64,000 nt of DNA from Latilactobacillus sakei. Its GTDB lineage: Bacteria; Bacillota; Bacilli; Lactobacillales; Lactobacillaceae. The stretch is taken from the NCBI GenBank assembly GCA_002953655.1, contig CP025839.1:1054001-1118000 (forward strand), given 5' to 3'. The stretch's first letter is position 1, and each line of letters opens with the position of its first letter. Below, piece by piece: positions 34,357 through 42,187 of the stretch. A program made the translations under genes and the position numbers. The notes under the pieces were generated by a model. It saw only the letters and a program-made list of their open reading frames with translations, ran no database searches and had not been told where the DNA came from.

Positions 34357-35394
34357 ATGAAAGCAGCAACTTTTATTGAACCAGGAAAAATGGTGATTAC
34401 CGCGGTACCAAAACCAACCATCGAAAAGGAGACAGATGCCGTTATTCGGATTATCCGGGCTTGCGTTTGTGGTTCTGATTTATGGTGGTATCGTGGCCTT
34501 TCAAAACGCGAATCGGGATCACTAGTTGGACATGAAGCAATTGGGGTTGTGGAATCCGTTGGTGAAGCAGTTACCGATATTAAAGCCGGGGATTTTGTGA
34601 TTGTGCCATTTACCCATGGTTGCGGACATTGTGCTGCTTGTTTAGCTGGCTTCGACGGAGACTGTACGACTAAAGACTCTAATCCTAGTGGATATCAAGC
34701 TGAGTACCTTCGTTACCATAATGCTAATTGGGGCTTGGTTAAAATTCCTGGCCAACCAGCTGATTATTCAGACGAGATGTTAAACAATCTTTTAACCCTT
34801 TCAGACGTCATGGCAACCGGCTATCACGCTGCTGTTTCTGCTGAAGTTAAACCTGGTGACACAGTGGTCGTCATGGGAGATGGTGCGGTTGGCTTATGCG
34901 GTGTGATCGGTGCTAAATTATTAGGGGCAAAACGGATTATCGCCATGAGTCGGCATGAAGACCGGCAAAAATTAGCACTAGCATTCGGTGCAACCGATAT
35001 TGTTGCTGAACGTGGTGACGAAGCCGTTGCAAAAGTGATGGCACTAACTGACAACGCTGGGGCTAACGCCGTCTTAGAATGCGTTGGGACGGAACAATCC
35101 GTTGCAACTGCTGTAGCCGTGGCTGGTGCGGGTGCTGTTATTGGGCGCGTTGGGATTCCACAAAAGGCAGAAATGAATACCAATGTCTTATTCCGGAAGA
35201 ACATCGGCCTCCGTGGTGGGATTGCGGCCGTCACAACCCATGATAAGACACGGTTACTCGACGCTGTTTTAAAGGGTGAAATCAATCCTGGTAAGGTCTT
35301 TACACAACGCTTTACCTTAGATGATATTCAAGCCGCTTATGAAGCAATGGATCAACGCCAAGCCATCAAATCGTTATTAGTGATTAGCGATTAG
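34357..35394 (+). CDS. Zinc-dependent alcohol dehydrogenase family protein
   Basis: This medium-chain dehydrogenase is of the threonine dehydrogenase/formaldehyde-type branch. It has the catalytic Cys in RACVCGSD, GHEAIGVVESVG, a structural zinc cluster (CGHCAACLAGFDGDC) with slightly unusual spacing, and the cofactor motif VMGDGAVGLCG. ATG at 34357 with TTGGGAG upstream is chosen; the frame is open to 34291 but without a ribosome site. The length is 345 aa. The MerR-type promoter suggests induction by aldehydes or another electrophile, as for adhR-controlled genes in Bacillus. A 51-aa membrane protein follows in the same transcript. Confidence 0.88.
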   Translation: MKAATFIEPGKMVITAVPKPTIEKETDAVIRIIRACVCGSDLWWYRGLSKRESGSLVGHEAIGVVESVGEAVTDIKAGDFVIVPFTHGCGHCAACLAGFDGDCTTKDSNPSGYQAEYLRYHNANWGLVKIPGQPADYSDEMLNNLLTLSDVMATGYHAAVSAEVKPGDTVVVMGDGAVGLCGVIGAKLLGAKRIIAMSRHEDRQKLALAFGATDIVAERGDEAVAKVMALTDNAGANAVLECVGTEQSVATAVAVAGAGAVIGRVGIPQKAEMNTNVLFRKNIGLRGGIAAVTTHDKTRLLDAVLKGEINPGKVFTQRFTLDDIQAAYEAMDQRQAIKSLLVISD

Positions 35395-35415
35395 TTATTT
35401 GAAAGGAATGGTCTC

Positions 35416-35571
35416 ATGATTTTTCGGTTAATTAGTTTAATTTTTGTCATTTTATTACTACTTAGCTTCTGGATAAAAATGCCATTTTTCAATGATTACC
35501 GGCCAATTATGATTCTCGTATATGGTCTTACTTACTATTTCGTTAATCGACATCAACGACTAACACGCTAA
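35416..35571 (+). CDS. 51-aa predicted membrane protein
   Basis: ATG follows GAAAGGA by 8 bp. The product, starting MIFRLISLIFVILLLL, has one or two hydrophobic segments separated by a short polar hinge (KMPFFNDYRP) and ends in a basic tail (NRHQRLTR). It starts 21 bp after the alcohol dehydrogenase and ends before a strong terminator, so it is co-transcribed. No family is recognised. Confidence 0.65.
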   Translation: MIFRLISLIFVILLLLSFWIKMPFFNDYRPIMILVYGLTYYFVNRHQRLTR

Positions 35572-35579
35572 TATAGCTC

Positions 35580-35619
35580 AAAAAAGCCGTTCGGGTATTA
35601 TTATCCGAACGGCTTTTTT
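35580..35619. terminator. Bidirectional terminator between the 51-aa gene and the DUF3307 gene
   Basis: AAAAAAGCCGTTCGG pairs perfectly with CCGAACGGCTTTTTT around a 10-nt loop. Confidence 0.9.
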
Positions 35620-35627
35620 ATGTGTTT

Positions 35628-36383
35628 TTAAATGAGTTTAAGTAAATAACCACCTAAGCAACCAAAGATAAGACTTAATAAACTACCGATTAAATAGTAT
35701 TCTGCAAAGTGATGTTCATTGGCTTCAATGGCGCGAAACCGCGTCAGGGCTTTGATTGCGACGACAACTGCGATACTCGCAACGTTATTGGTATAGCATA
35801 GTAACAGGATCGCCAAACGTTCTAGACGACCGATATGCCGACCTAATTGTGCCCGGTCTGGTAGTCGTTCCACATTTAAATCTAAACTTTTTAAAAATAG
35901 GCTGATGAAATAATCAGCAAAATATAATGTCGCAATTATCACACTTGCGGCTAACAACCACCGACTAATCGTGGTTGATTGCCAATTTGTCCCCCAAAAT
36001 TGACTAACAATGACAATCACAACTAAATGCAAAACCTGATCCAAAACGTAACTGATTAGAGGGACTTGATTGGGCTTTAAGCGTAAAGCACGTTTCAAAA
36101 TGGGCTGGCAATTCTGCTTAGTGACGTCGATTAGCCAATGCGTTAGCACGACGATGATTAAGCTAATCCCGAACATTTTAAGCGAAGGCCAGTTTGCGAC
36201 ACGCAGTAGCGTGCCGATTAACCAGATACCAACCACCATTGGCACTTGCGTCAACGCATGTCCCAATAATGGGTACCATTTAACGGCCAATTTCGTTGAG
36301 CGCTTGTAACTGGCCATTCGATCGGATTGGATTAAAAAATCCGTCCAGAAATGGGCCAATAGCAAAATCGCAAATAATGTCAT
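35628..36383 (-). CDS. DUF3307 membrane protein
   Basis: This 251-aa integral membrane protein starts MTLFAILLLAHFWTDFLIQSDRMA, with the conserved HxxxDFxxQ pattern of DUF3307, then about five more hydrophobic segments. GHALTQVP and HWLIDVTKQ also fit the family. It overlaps the SatD gene by 4 bp (ATGA), so the two are translationally coupled. The function is unknown; DUF3307 and SatD genes are often paired in lactobacilli and streptococci. Confidence 0.82.
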   Translation of the reverse strand: MTLFAILLLAHFWTDFLIQSDRMASYKRSTKLAVKWYPLLGHALTQVPMVVGIWLIGTLLRVANWPSLKMFGISLIIVVLTHWLIDVTKQNCQPILKRALRLKPNQVPLISYVLDQVLHLVVIVIVSQFWGTNWQSTTISRWLLAASVIIATLYFADYFISLFLKSLDLNVERLPDRAQLGRHIGRLERLAILLLCYTNNVASIAVVVAIKALTRFRAIEANEHHFAEYYLIGSLLSLIFGCLGGYLLKLI

Positions 36384-37183
36384 AGATTCACCTCCGCTAA
36401 GCTCATTAATTGCGCTCGAACCGATGTTAATGTCTGTTCAATGAGGGGATAATCCATCTGATTGAGTAGTCGACTGATCTTACTAGAGGCGACGGCCCGC
36501 TCTTTTTGTTGCGTATAATCCACTTGGTAAGTCAGATTACCGTATGCTTCCCATAAAATTTGAGCTAGCTGATAGCGCTTCAAGTTCGGTTGCGCATAAA
36601 GTAGGGCAAACGCCTCTTTTCGCAGTTTCGTATTTAATAGCCGTTCATAAATTAGATACAGAAGGGCACTGACCCCATTGGCGGTTTCTGCAGCCTGGTC
36701 AGTAACTAATTGCCATTTAAAAAGAGAGGTCGAAAACGGATAGCCGAGGGGTAAAGTTGCCCCTTTCATTAAGCGTTTCGCCTGGTCAACGGCCGTCAAG
36801 GCATTAACAATTGCCGAACCATTTACACGGTTAACGTCTTGATAATCTGTCTTTTCGACTGTGACTAAATTTCCTAAGCCAACGCCAAAATAAAATTCCG
36901 GCAGGTCTGTTGACCCAAAAAGCGGTTGCCAGAATTGTCTAAACGCCACACTTCGTAAATAGGCATTACAAAATACAAATAGATCTGCCAATTGCGATTG
37001 GTCTGCGGCTTGAAAACCACCTAATAGCCCATCACCATCTTTTACCATAAAAGGGGTGAGTAAATCCGGAAAACGGTCATTCAGTTTTTCCTGCAGATGC
37101 TGTAATAAGATTAAAATCTGAGTCTGATCGGTAAAATTTGTCCGACTACCAACTAAATCGATAAAACAATAAGCAGCTTGCAT
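36380..37183 (-). CDS. SatD family protein
   Basis: The protein (~267 aa) starts MQAAYCFIDLVGSRTNF and contains the FGVGLGNLVT and VNGSAIVNALTA motifs of SatD, first described in the acid tolerance response of oral streptococci. It has a soluble, possibly nucleotide-binding fold. An AGGGAGG site lies 6 bp before the ATG at 37183, with another ATG just upstream. The frame is open to 37204, but that would swallow the ribosome site. The downstream DUF3307 partner overlaps it. The role in acid stress is inferred from the name-giving homologue only. Confidence 0.75.
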   Translation of the reverse strand: MQAAYCFIDLVGSRTNFTDQTQILILLQHLQEKLNDRFPDLLTPFMVKDGDGLLGGFQAADQSQLADLFVFCNAYLRSVAFRQFWQPLFGSTDLPEFYFGVGLGNLVTVEKTDYQDVNRVNGSAIVNALTAVDQAKRLMKGATLPLGYPFSTSLFKWQLVTDQAAETANGVSALLYLIYERLLNTKLRKEAFALLYAQPNLKRYQLAQILWEAYGNLTYQVDYTQQKERAVASSKISRLLNQMDYPLIEQTLTSVRAQLMSLAEVNL

Positions 37184-37264
37184 CATGAACCTCCCTAAAA
37201 ACATTTGATTATAAGTACATAATAGCTAAATATATCCTTAAAATCAAATGTTTAATGTGGTGAC

Positions 37265-37313
37265 TTGCGTTTTTCGAGGTTAGTGTTATAGTTAACTACA
37301 TGAGTAACTAACC
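37265..37313 (+). promoter_or_regulatory. Promoter and candidate operator of the GntR-ABC operon
   Basis: TTGCGT (37265-37270) and TATAGT (37287-37292) are 16 bp apart. A 7-bp inverted repeat GGTTAGT (37278-37284) and ACTAACC (37307-37313) brackets the -10 box. This is a plausible site for autorepression by the GntR protein encoded next. Confidence 0.6.
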
Positions 37314-37340
37314 AATCAACTAACGGAAGTAGGTGATCCT

Positions 37341-37712
37341 TTGTTTTTTGAATTTAATAACGAAACGCCTATCTATCGACAGATTGCCGATCAAATTGAA
37401 GCAGGCATTTTTACAGGCGTTTTTCCACCAGAAAGTCAGGTACCTTCAACAACCGAGATTTCACGACAATTTAATATTAATCCGGCCACTGTTTTAAAGG
37501 GCATGAATCAGCTTGTCGAAAAAGGGTTAATTGAAAAGAAAAGAGGGCGCGGTATGTTTGTCACGACAACAGCACAAAAACAAATTAATCAACAGCGACA
37601 AGATGAATTTTTTGATCACTACGTCGCAGCGTTTATTACCGAAGCACAACAACTAAAATTATCGAAGGACGACTTAATTGCACTGATTGAAAGGGGCTAT
37701 CAAAATGACTGA
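37341..37712 (+). CDS. GntR family regulator, YtrA subfamily
   Basis: This 123-aa regulator has an N-terminal winged helix-turn-helix (TPIYRQIADQIEAGIFTG, then STTEISRQFNINPATVLKGMNQLVEKGLIEKKRGRGMFV) and only a short C-terminal dimerisation region. That is the YtrA type that controls adjacent ABC transporters. It starts with TTG after AGGTGAT. The ATPase gene overlaps its end by 8 bp, so regulator and transporter form one autoregulated operon. The effector is unknown; YtrA of Bacillus responds to cell wall antibiotics. Confidence 0.88.
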   Translation: MFFEFNNETPIYRQIADQIEAGIFTGVFPPESQVPSTTEISRQFNINPATVLKGMNQLVEKGLIEKKRGRGMFVTTTAQKQINQQRQDEFFDHYVAAFITEAQQLKLSKDDLIALIERGYQND

Positions 37713-38577
37713 ATTAACAACGGAACATCTGATCAAACAATTCGGTAACCACATTGTATTAGACGATATCAATTTAACTTTAAAACCAAACACGATCTAC
37801 GGCTTACTGGGTCGAAACGGTGCTGGCAAGAGTACCCTATTGAGTATTCTAGCGAATCAAATTTCTGCTTCAAGTGGCACAATCAATTGGGATAAAACAC
37901 CTTTAACCGGGCGAGATCATCCTGTACAAGCCATTTACCTTATGTCTGAACAAAATTTATTCAATAAGGAAAATCGGCTTAAAAAGATTATGAAAGATAC
38001 CGCCCTATTACAAGGAGACTTCGATCAAACACTAGCTGATAAAATGTTAGCTGATTTTGAACTCAATCCCAAACAGAAACTCAATCAACTTTCAACCGGG
38101 TATCGGACAATTTTCAAAACAATTGTTGCGTTATGTGTGCCCGCGGATTACGTTTTTCTAGATGAACCAATCCTCGGATTAGATGCTAATCACCGCGTTT
38201 TATTATATCGCTATATTTTGGAAGCTTATGAAAATCGACCACGGACATTTGTCTTATCAACTCATATTATCGAAGAGATTGCTAATCTAATCGAACACGT
38301 GTTAATCCTCGACCAATCTCGGATCATTATTGATGATGATTTAGAAACAGTCCTCGACCACAGCTACCAAATTAGTGGCCCTAAAGAAGATGTCTTGGCC
38401 TATTGCCAGGAATTGCCAATTTTAGCGAGCGAACAAATTGGGACACTCTACACCAACTATCTCTACACTGAGTTACCCGCAGACCGGGTGATTCCCGATC
38501 GAGTATCAATCAAACATATCGATTTGCAAACAATCTTCATCAAATTAACTGAAAAGGGGCGTGAACAGCATGTTTAA
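37705..38577 (+). CDS. ABC transporter ATP-binding protein (YtrA-linked)
   Basis: This 290-aa ATPase has Walker A GRNGAGKST (near residue 38), a degenerate signature LSTGYRTIFK (near 133), Walker B YVFLDEP and the switch His in STHIIEE. The variant signature is common in the YtrB-like group. It starts at the ATG at 37705 with AAAGGGG upstream. It is coupled with the GntR gene before and the permease gene after, each by an 8-bp overlap. It probably exports or senses an antimicrobial or envelope substrate; this is an inference from the regulator family. Confidence 0.88.
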   Translation: MTELTTEHLIKQFGNHIVLDDINLTLKPNTIYGLLGRNGAGKSTLLSILANQISASSGTINWDKTPLTGRDHPVQAIYLMSEQNLFNKENRLKKIMKDTALLQGDFDQTLADKMLADFELNPKQKLNQLSTGYRTIFKTIVALCVPADYVFLDEPILGLDANHRVLLYRYILEAYENRPRTFVLSTHIIEEIANLIEHVLILDQSRIIIDDDLETVLDHSYQISGPKEDVLAYCQELPILASEQIGTLYTNYLYTELPADRVIPDRVSIKHIDLQTIFIKLTEKGREQHV

Positions 38578-39316
38578 AGCAATGTTACGCTATCGATTAA
38601 CGGCTATTTGGAAAACGTTGCTAATTGCGTTAGCGATTGGCGCTGTTGTAACAACTGCCAGTGAATTAATTTTAAGCACACAAGCATTTAGTATCGGATT
38701 ACTAGGCGCTAGTTTAGCAATGACCGGTTTAATCGTCACTCAACTTTGCCTCATCATCCTTTCATTTACAATGACCCGTCCCTATTTTGAGTTTGGGATT
38801 CTAAATGGGATTTCCAGAAAAACGAATTATGCAACGCATCTGGTAAGTCTATTAGGTAGTCAACTTGTGACCTTTATGCTTTTTTATCCCGCAACAGCTG
38901 CCATTTTCCAATCACATATCAAAGACGATACGAATCTATTTGATCCGTATCTCATGTTCATCCTGATTATTGGTACTTGGATTTTGATTGCTAGTGGCAT
39001 TGAAATTAGCAGTTTTATCACTTTATTCGAACGTAAGATTTGGTGGATTGTGATTACCTTATGGGTAGTACTGGATATTCTTTTTGAACATTATGTTCAT
39101 CCCGTTATTAATTCAATCTTACCAACTTGGATTAAGCTCACAGCGCTCAACCTCAATAACGCCAACATTATGACAGCTGCTAAAGTGGTAGTGATGAGTC
39201 CGTATTTCTGGCTAACGATCTTCACCAGTTTTGTTTTCCCATTGTTAGTCGCGTGGGTCTGTCAATACTTCATGCAAACCAAAAAAATCGCACTTAAATG
39301 GCGTCGTTCAGCTTAA
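38570..39316 (+). CDS. ABC transporter membrane subunit (YtrA-linked)
   Basis: This 248-aa protein has six predicted membrane segments and no recognised motif, the usual picture for ABC-2-like permeases in GntR-ABC operons. ATG at 38570 lies 10 bp after AAAAGGGG; a GTG nine bases upstream is too close to that site. It overlaps the ATPase gene by 8 bp. The operon ends at a strong terminator just downstream. Confidence 0.78.
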   Translation: MFKAMLRYRLTAIWKTLLIALAIGAVVTTASELILSTQAFSIGLLGASLAMTGLIVTQLCLIILSFTMTRPYFEFGILNGISRKTNYATHLVSLLGSQLVTFMLFYPATAAIFQSHIKDDTNLFDPYLMFILIIGTWILIASGIEISSFITLFERKIWWIVITLWVVLDILFEHYVHPVINSILPTWIKLTALNLNNANIMTAAKVVVMSPYFWLTIFTSFVFPLLVAWVCQYFMQTKKIALKWRRSA

Positions 39317-39318
39317 TT

Positions 39319-39354
39319 AAAAAAGTCGGTCAATGATTATTGACCGACTTTTTT
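39319..39354 (+). terminator. Terminator of the GntR-ABC operon
   Basis: AAAAAAGTCGGTCAAT-GATT-ATTGACCGACTTTTTT is a near-perfect hairpin with a T run. Confidence 0.9.
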
Positions 39355-39364
39355 GCTGGACGAA

Positions 39365-39397
39365 TAAAGAAGCATCCGGCCATTGACGAATGCTTCT
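39365..39397 (-). terminator. Candidate terminator of lplA
   Basis: On the minus strand GAAGCAT and ATGCTTC flank a 14-nt loop, followed by TTTATT. The T run is short, so the neighbouring bidirectional hairpin may help. Confidence 0.5.
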
Positions 39398-39403
39398 CAG
39401 CGT

Positions 39404-40417
39404 CTATTGCGCTAATAATTCTACTAATTCGGTTTTAGGAATGCCTGTAAAGTAAGGTGTTGTGTCAATTGGTTCGAGGGTGCTTGCTAAGTGTTCACGG
39501 TCATAAATCGTGCCGACTAATTTTTCTGCTAAATCATTAGCATCACCTGAACCGAAGAAATCGCCGTAGAATTTAACGTTGGCAATCTTCCCATTTTCGA
39601 TCAATAAGCGGGCATCAATCGTCCCAAAATCAAAGTGTTTCCGCTTTTGAATTGTTGATTTAGGTGACTTGCCATAAACCCAGTCCCAGTTACTATAGAG
39701 ATCATTGAAAATCTTGTCGATGGCTTGTTCATCTACCGCCGTTAATTGATATTCACGATCGGCAATTTCTGGTAAGCTTTTGGCATTAAACAGGTTCAAG
39801 AGTAAGACATCTCTAAATTCTTCGGTCGACATATTTTGATATTCAGGGTTCACATGGTCTTTTAAGTTGGTTACCCGCTGGCGAATGGACTTGATGCCTT
39901 TAGAAGCAATCTTATCAGCAGGGACGTTTAACGCTTGTGTGAGGACATCTAAATCGACGTCCCATGAAAGCGTACCGTGCGAGAACGTTTTGCCGTTTTT
40001 GGTATACATCGCATTCCCAGAGAATTTCTTACCAGCGACTAACATATCATTACGGCCAGAGACTTCAGCTGATGTGGCGCCCATTTCGTGAAGTGCATCG
40101 ACGATTGGTTGCGTAAAGGATTTGAAATCCCCAAATTGTTCTGAATCAGCATCGACAACAAAGCTAAAGCAAAGATTGCCGAGATCTTGATAAATACCAC
40201 CACCGCCAGATAAGCGACGGGTCACCGTAATGTGATGATCTTCAACGTATTTTTGATTAATTTCTTCATACGTATTTTGATTCCGACCCACAATAATACA
40301 TGGTTTTTCAATATAGAAGAGCAATAATGGTTCATCAAAGTTCTTTTGGTTCATTAAATATTGTTCGGTGGCCAGATTACGGCGGATATCATTTGACTTC
40401 ATAACAACGTAATACAT
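39404..40417 (-). CDS. lplA: Lipoate-protein ligase A
   Basis: LplA activates lipoate with ATP and attaches it to E2 or GcvH proteins. The 337-aa protein shows the family N-terminus MYYVVMKSNDIRRNLATEQYLM, VGRNQNTYEEIN, the RRLSGGGGIYQDLGNLCFSF lipoate-binding block and GKKFSGNAM. The C-terminal accessory domain is present. An ATG two codons upstream (40423) is an alternative; GAAAGGGG lies before both. No dehydrogenase genes are adjacent. Confidence 0.94.
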   Translation of the reverse strand: MYYVVMKSNDIRRNLATEQYLMNQKNFDEPLLLFYIEKPCIIVGRNQNTYEEINQKYVEDHHITVTRRLSGGGGIYQDLGNLCFSFVVDADSEQFGDFKSFTQPIVDALHEMGATSAEVSGRNDMLVAGKKFSGNAMYTKNGKTFSHGTLSWDVDLDVLTQALNVPADKIASKGIKSIRQRVTNLKDHVNPEYQNMSTEEFRDVLLLNLFNAKSLPEIADREYQLTAVDEQAIDKIFNDLYSNWDWVYGKSPKSTIQKRKHFDFGTIDARLLIENGKIANVKFYGDFFGSGDANDLAEKLVGTIYDREHLASTLEPIDTTPYFTGIPKTELVELLAQ

Positions 40418-40500
40418 CAGCATAAAACCCCTTTCATTTTCACTACTTTTTCATTATACTACAGATTTAAAAAAAGGGACTAACAAAAAGAAAGTTACTA

Positions 40501-40534
40501 AAAAACCCGGATAAATGACCATTATCCGGGTTTT
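40501..40534 (-). terminator. Terminator of the DUF2975/XRE operon
   Basis: AAAACCCGGATAA pairs with TTATCCGGGTTTT; the T run is on the minus strand side. Confidence 0.85.
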
Positions 40535-40535
40535 C

Positions 40536-40742
40536 TTAATCATCTACATATTCTAATAGGTCGCCTGGCTGACAATCAAGCACTTGGCAAAGACGCTCTA
40601 GTGTGGAAAAACGAATCGCTTTTGCCTTTTCCGTCTTTAAATTTGAAAGGTTGGCAATCGTGATTTCAACTTTTTGTGAAAGTTCAGTGACACTCATCTT
40701 TCGTTGGGCCAGAATGACGTCTAAATTAACCCGAATTGGCAT
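40536..40742 (-). CDS. Small XRE-type helix-turn-helix regulator (YozG-like)
   Basis: This 68-aa DNA-binding protein consists almost only of an HTH_3 domain (VILAQRKMSVTELSQKVEITIANLSNLKTEKAKAIRFSTLERLCQVLDCQPGDLLEY). It follows the DUF2975 gene by 12 bp behind TAAGGAGGA. YozG-like regulators paired with DUF2975 membrane proteins are common in Firmicutes. A set of CGATAA-type inverted repeats around the operon promoter may be its operator. Confidence 0.88.
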   Translation of the reverse strand: MPIRVNLDVILAQRKMSVTELSQKVEITIANLSNLKTEKAKAIRFSTLERLCQVLDCQPGDLLEYVDD

Positions 40743-40754
40743 TTTAAATCCTCC

Positions 40755-41222
40755 TTAGACTGTGAGGTCGTTTTCCGTCTGAAGCGCGATAGCACTCTTA
40801 AATAGATCTTCAACGATCTGCATCAAAATGGTCAAAGCAAACGGAATGAAGATGAGGGCAATCCCGAGTAACAACAAGCCCGGCGCATCTTCTAGTTGCG
40901 TAATCCGATAGAAAAAGGGCAGTGATAATAAACTAGCAAAACTTGCGATTAAGACCGCCTTTCTAATTGATGATACGTAGCGCAATGTTTGTGGCGCAAA
41001 CACTTGGTGTTGTTCAATCGTATTGAGAATGCGATGCAGCGCATATAAGGCAACCAACACGCAAATCGTCACGCTATAAGCAGCCAGGGCCAACGTGATA
41101 ATTTCAAAAGGATAGTCTAATTTAGACGCCGTCACAATCTGGACGGTCACTAAAAAACTAAAAAGGAAGAAGACTGCGCCGATTCCTAAAAGTGCTAAAC
41201 GTAAAAGCCATTTTTTCAACAT
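40755..41222 (-). CDS. DUF2975 membrane protein
   Basis: This protein of ~155 aa has four predicted membrane segments and the layout of DUF2975. ATG at 41222 is chosen because GAGGTG lies 6 bp before it; the GTG at 41231 would be part of that ribosome site. The function is unknown. The constant pairing with a small XRE regulator suggests a regulatory or stress-sensing unit. Confidence 0.8.
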   Translation of the reverse strand: MLKKWLLRLALLGIGAVFFLFSFLVTVQIVTASKLDYPFEIITLALAAYSVTICVLVALYALHRILNTIEQHQVFAPQTLRYVSSIRKAVLIASFASLLSLPFFYRITQLEDAPGLLLLGIALIFIPFALTILMQIVEDLFKSAIALQTENDLTV

Positions 41223-41255
41223 ATCAAACACCTCATTGACTAAATTAATAGCTTG

Positions 41256-41307
41256 ATTATACCATTTTAATATCGATAAACAATTAATTTTTATCGTTTT
41301 TCGATAA
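41256..41307 (-). promoter_or_regulatory. Promoter and candidate operator of the DUF2975/XRE operon
   Basis: On the minus strand TTGTTT (41278-41283) and TATAAT (41256-41261) are 16 bp apart. The -35 is bordered by TATCGATA (41271-41278) on one side and a palindrome TTATCG-TTTTT-CGATAA (41291-41307) on the other. The shared ATCGA/CGATAA words suggest binding of the XRE protein. Confidence 0.6.
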
Positions 41308-41346
41308 ATTTTAAAATTTGTAACTGTTTAAAAAAGCGTTAACTGT

Positions 41347-41352
41347 TATAAT
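41347..41352 (+). promoter_or_regulatory. -10 box of the lipoprotein gene
   Basis: TATAAT lies about 37 bp before the lipoprotein ATG. CTGTTT at 41324-41329 gives a 17-bp spacer as a weak -35. Confidence 0.5.
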
Positions 41353-41388
41353 CAAAGGGATAAACTAATCTATGAAGGATTGACTCAC

Positions 41389-41871
41389 ATGAAAATGAGA
41401 TACTTATTGTTGCCAATCATATTAGCGATTGCATTACTAGGGCTAACGGCTTGCCAGCAATCTCCCCAAAAAACAACAAGTTCGCAGCACAATTCACAAG
41501 CAGAAAGTATTAGCCGACAAAACCAACAGACCTACACCAAAAAAACGGTCCAGACCTATTGGTTGTATTATCGACACAAGACGTTCTTCGTGATTGCGCA
41601 TCAACCGAATGAACAACTGAATACGAAAGATAAGCTCAAAACGTTTTTGAGTCAAACCACTACGCAAACACTAGCACATTCTGCTTATCAGAAGCTAGAC
41701 GAAGACGGCTTCATTTTCATTGCTGATAATCACTTTAAACCACATAAGCATTTTGGTTATGGGGCAGTCACAGTGGGAATCCCACGCGACTACACATTGT
41801 ATGACATCGTTGCCACGGCCAATTTAAACGACCCGTCCTATAATCGCTACAAAATTTATCAAATTCAATGA
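41389..41871 (+). CDS. Predicted lipoprotein of unknown function
   Basis: ATG at 41389 follows GAAGGA by 9 bp. The protein (160 aa) has a signal peptide with a lipobox, LTAC, cysteine at residue 22. A Ser/Gln-rich linker (to about residue 50) and a ~110-residue extracellular domain rich in Tyr, His and Lys follow. I recognise no domain family. The small membrane protein 84 bp downstream may belong to the same transcript. No transporter is adjacent. Confidence 0.8.
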   Translation: MKMRYLLLPIILAIALLGLTACQQSPQKTTSSQHNSQAESISRQNQQTYTKKTVQTYWLYYRHKTFFVIAHQPNEQLNTKDKLKTFLSQTTTQTLAHSAYQKLDEDGFIFIADNHFKPHKHFGYGAVTVGIPRDYTLYDIVATANLNDPSYNRYKIYQIQ

Positions 41872-41955
41872 ACGATTCATTATACTGACTTGCGAGACGC
41901 CAATAGTTTAATACTAACGTTTGATAATAATATTTAATTTATAGGAGGCAAGCTC

Positions 41956-42132
41956 ATGAAAAACATCAAATCAAATCTGATTTTTCTCGTCATTTTCGTT
42001 GGGAGCGGTATCTTGGCACTAATTGAAAGTTTATATTTTAACTTAAATATGATACTGTTATTCTCACTCCTAATAGGAGTCGCTTTGAGTTTTGCAACTT
42101 ATTCGATTTTAACCCATCATACAAATAGATAG
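41956..42132 (+). CDS. 58-aa two-helix membrane protein
   Basis: ATG follows ATAGGAGGC by 6 bp. The product has two hydrophobic segments (about residues 8-24 and 31-50) with a polar turn, beginning MKNIKSNLIFLVIFVGSG and ending in a polar THHTNR tail. It ends at a terminator hairpin. No family is recognised. The good ribosome site makes expression likely. Confidence 0.65.
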   Translation: MKNIKSNLIFLVIFVGSGILALIESLYFNLNMILLFSLLIGVALSFATYSILTHHTNR

Positions 42133-42176
42133 AAATAGCACGCTATACTAACTTACTGGTATAACGTGCTATTTTA
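42133..42176. terminator. Bidirectional terminator at 42.15 kb
   Basis: AAATAGCACG pairs with CGTGCTATTT, with an inner TATAC/GTATA pairing. Confidence 0.82.
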
Positions 42177-42187
42177 GTACGAAAATT

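Noticed and set aside
34824-35285. 153-aa open frame on the minus strand
   Set aside because: It lies entirely inside the alcohol dehydrogenase gene in the antisense frame, has no ribosome site, and its composition is an antisense by-product.
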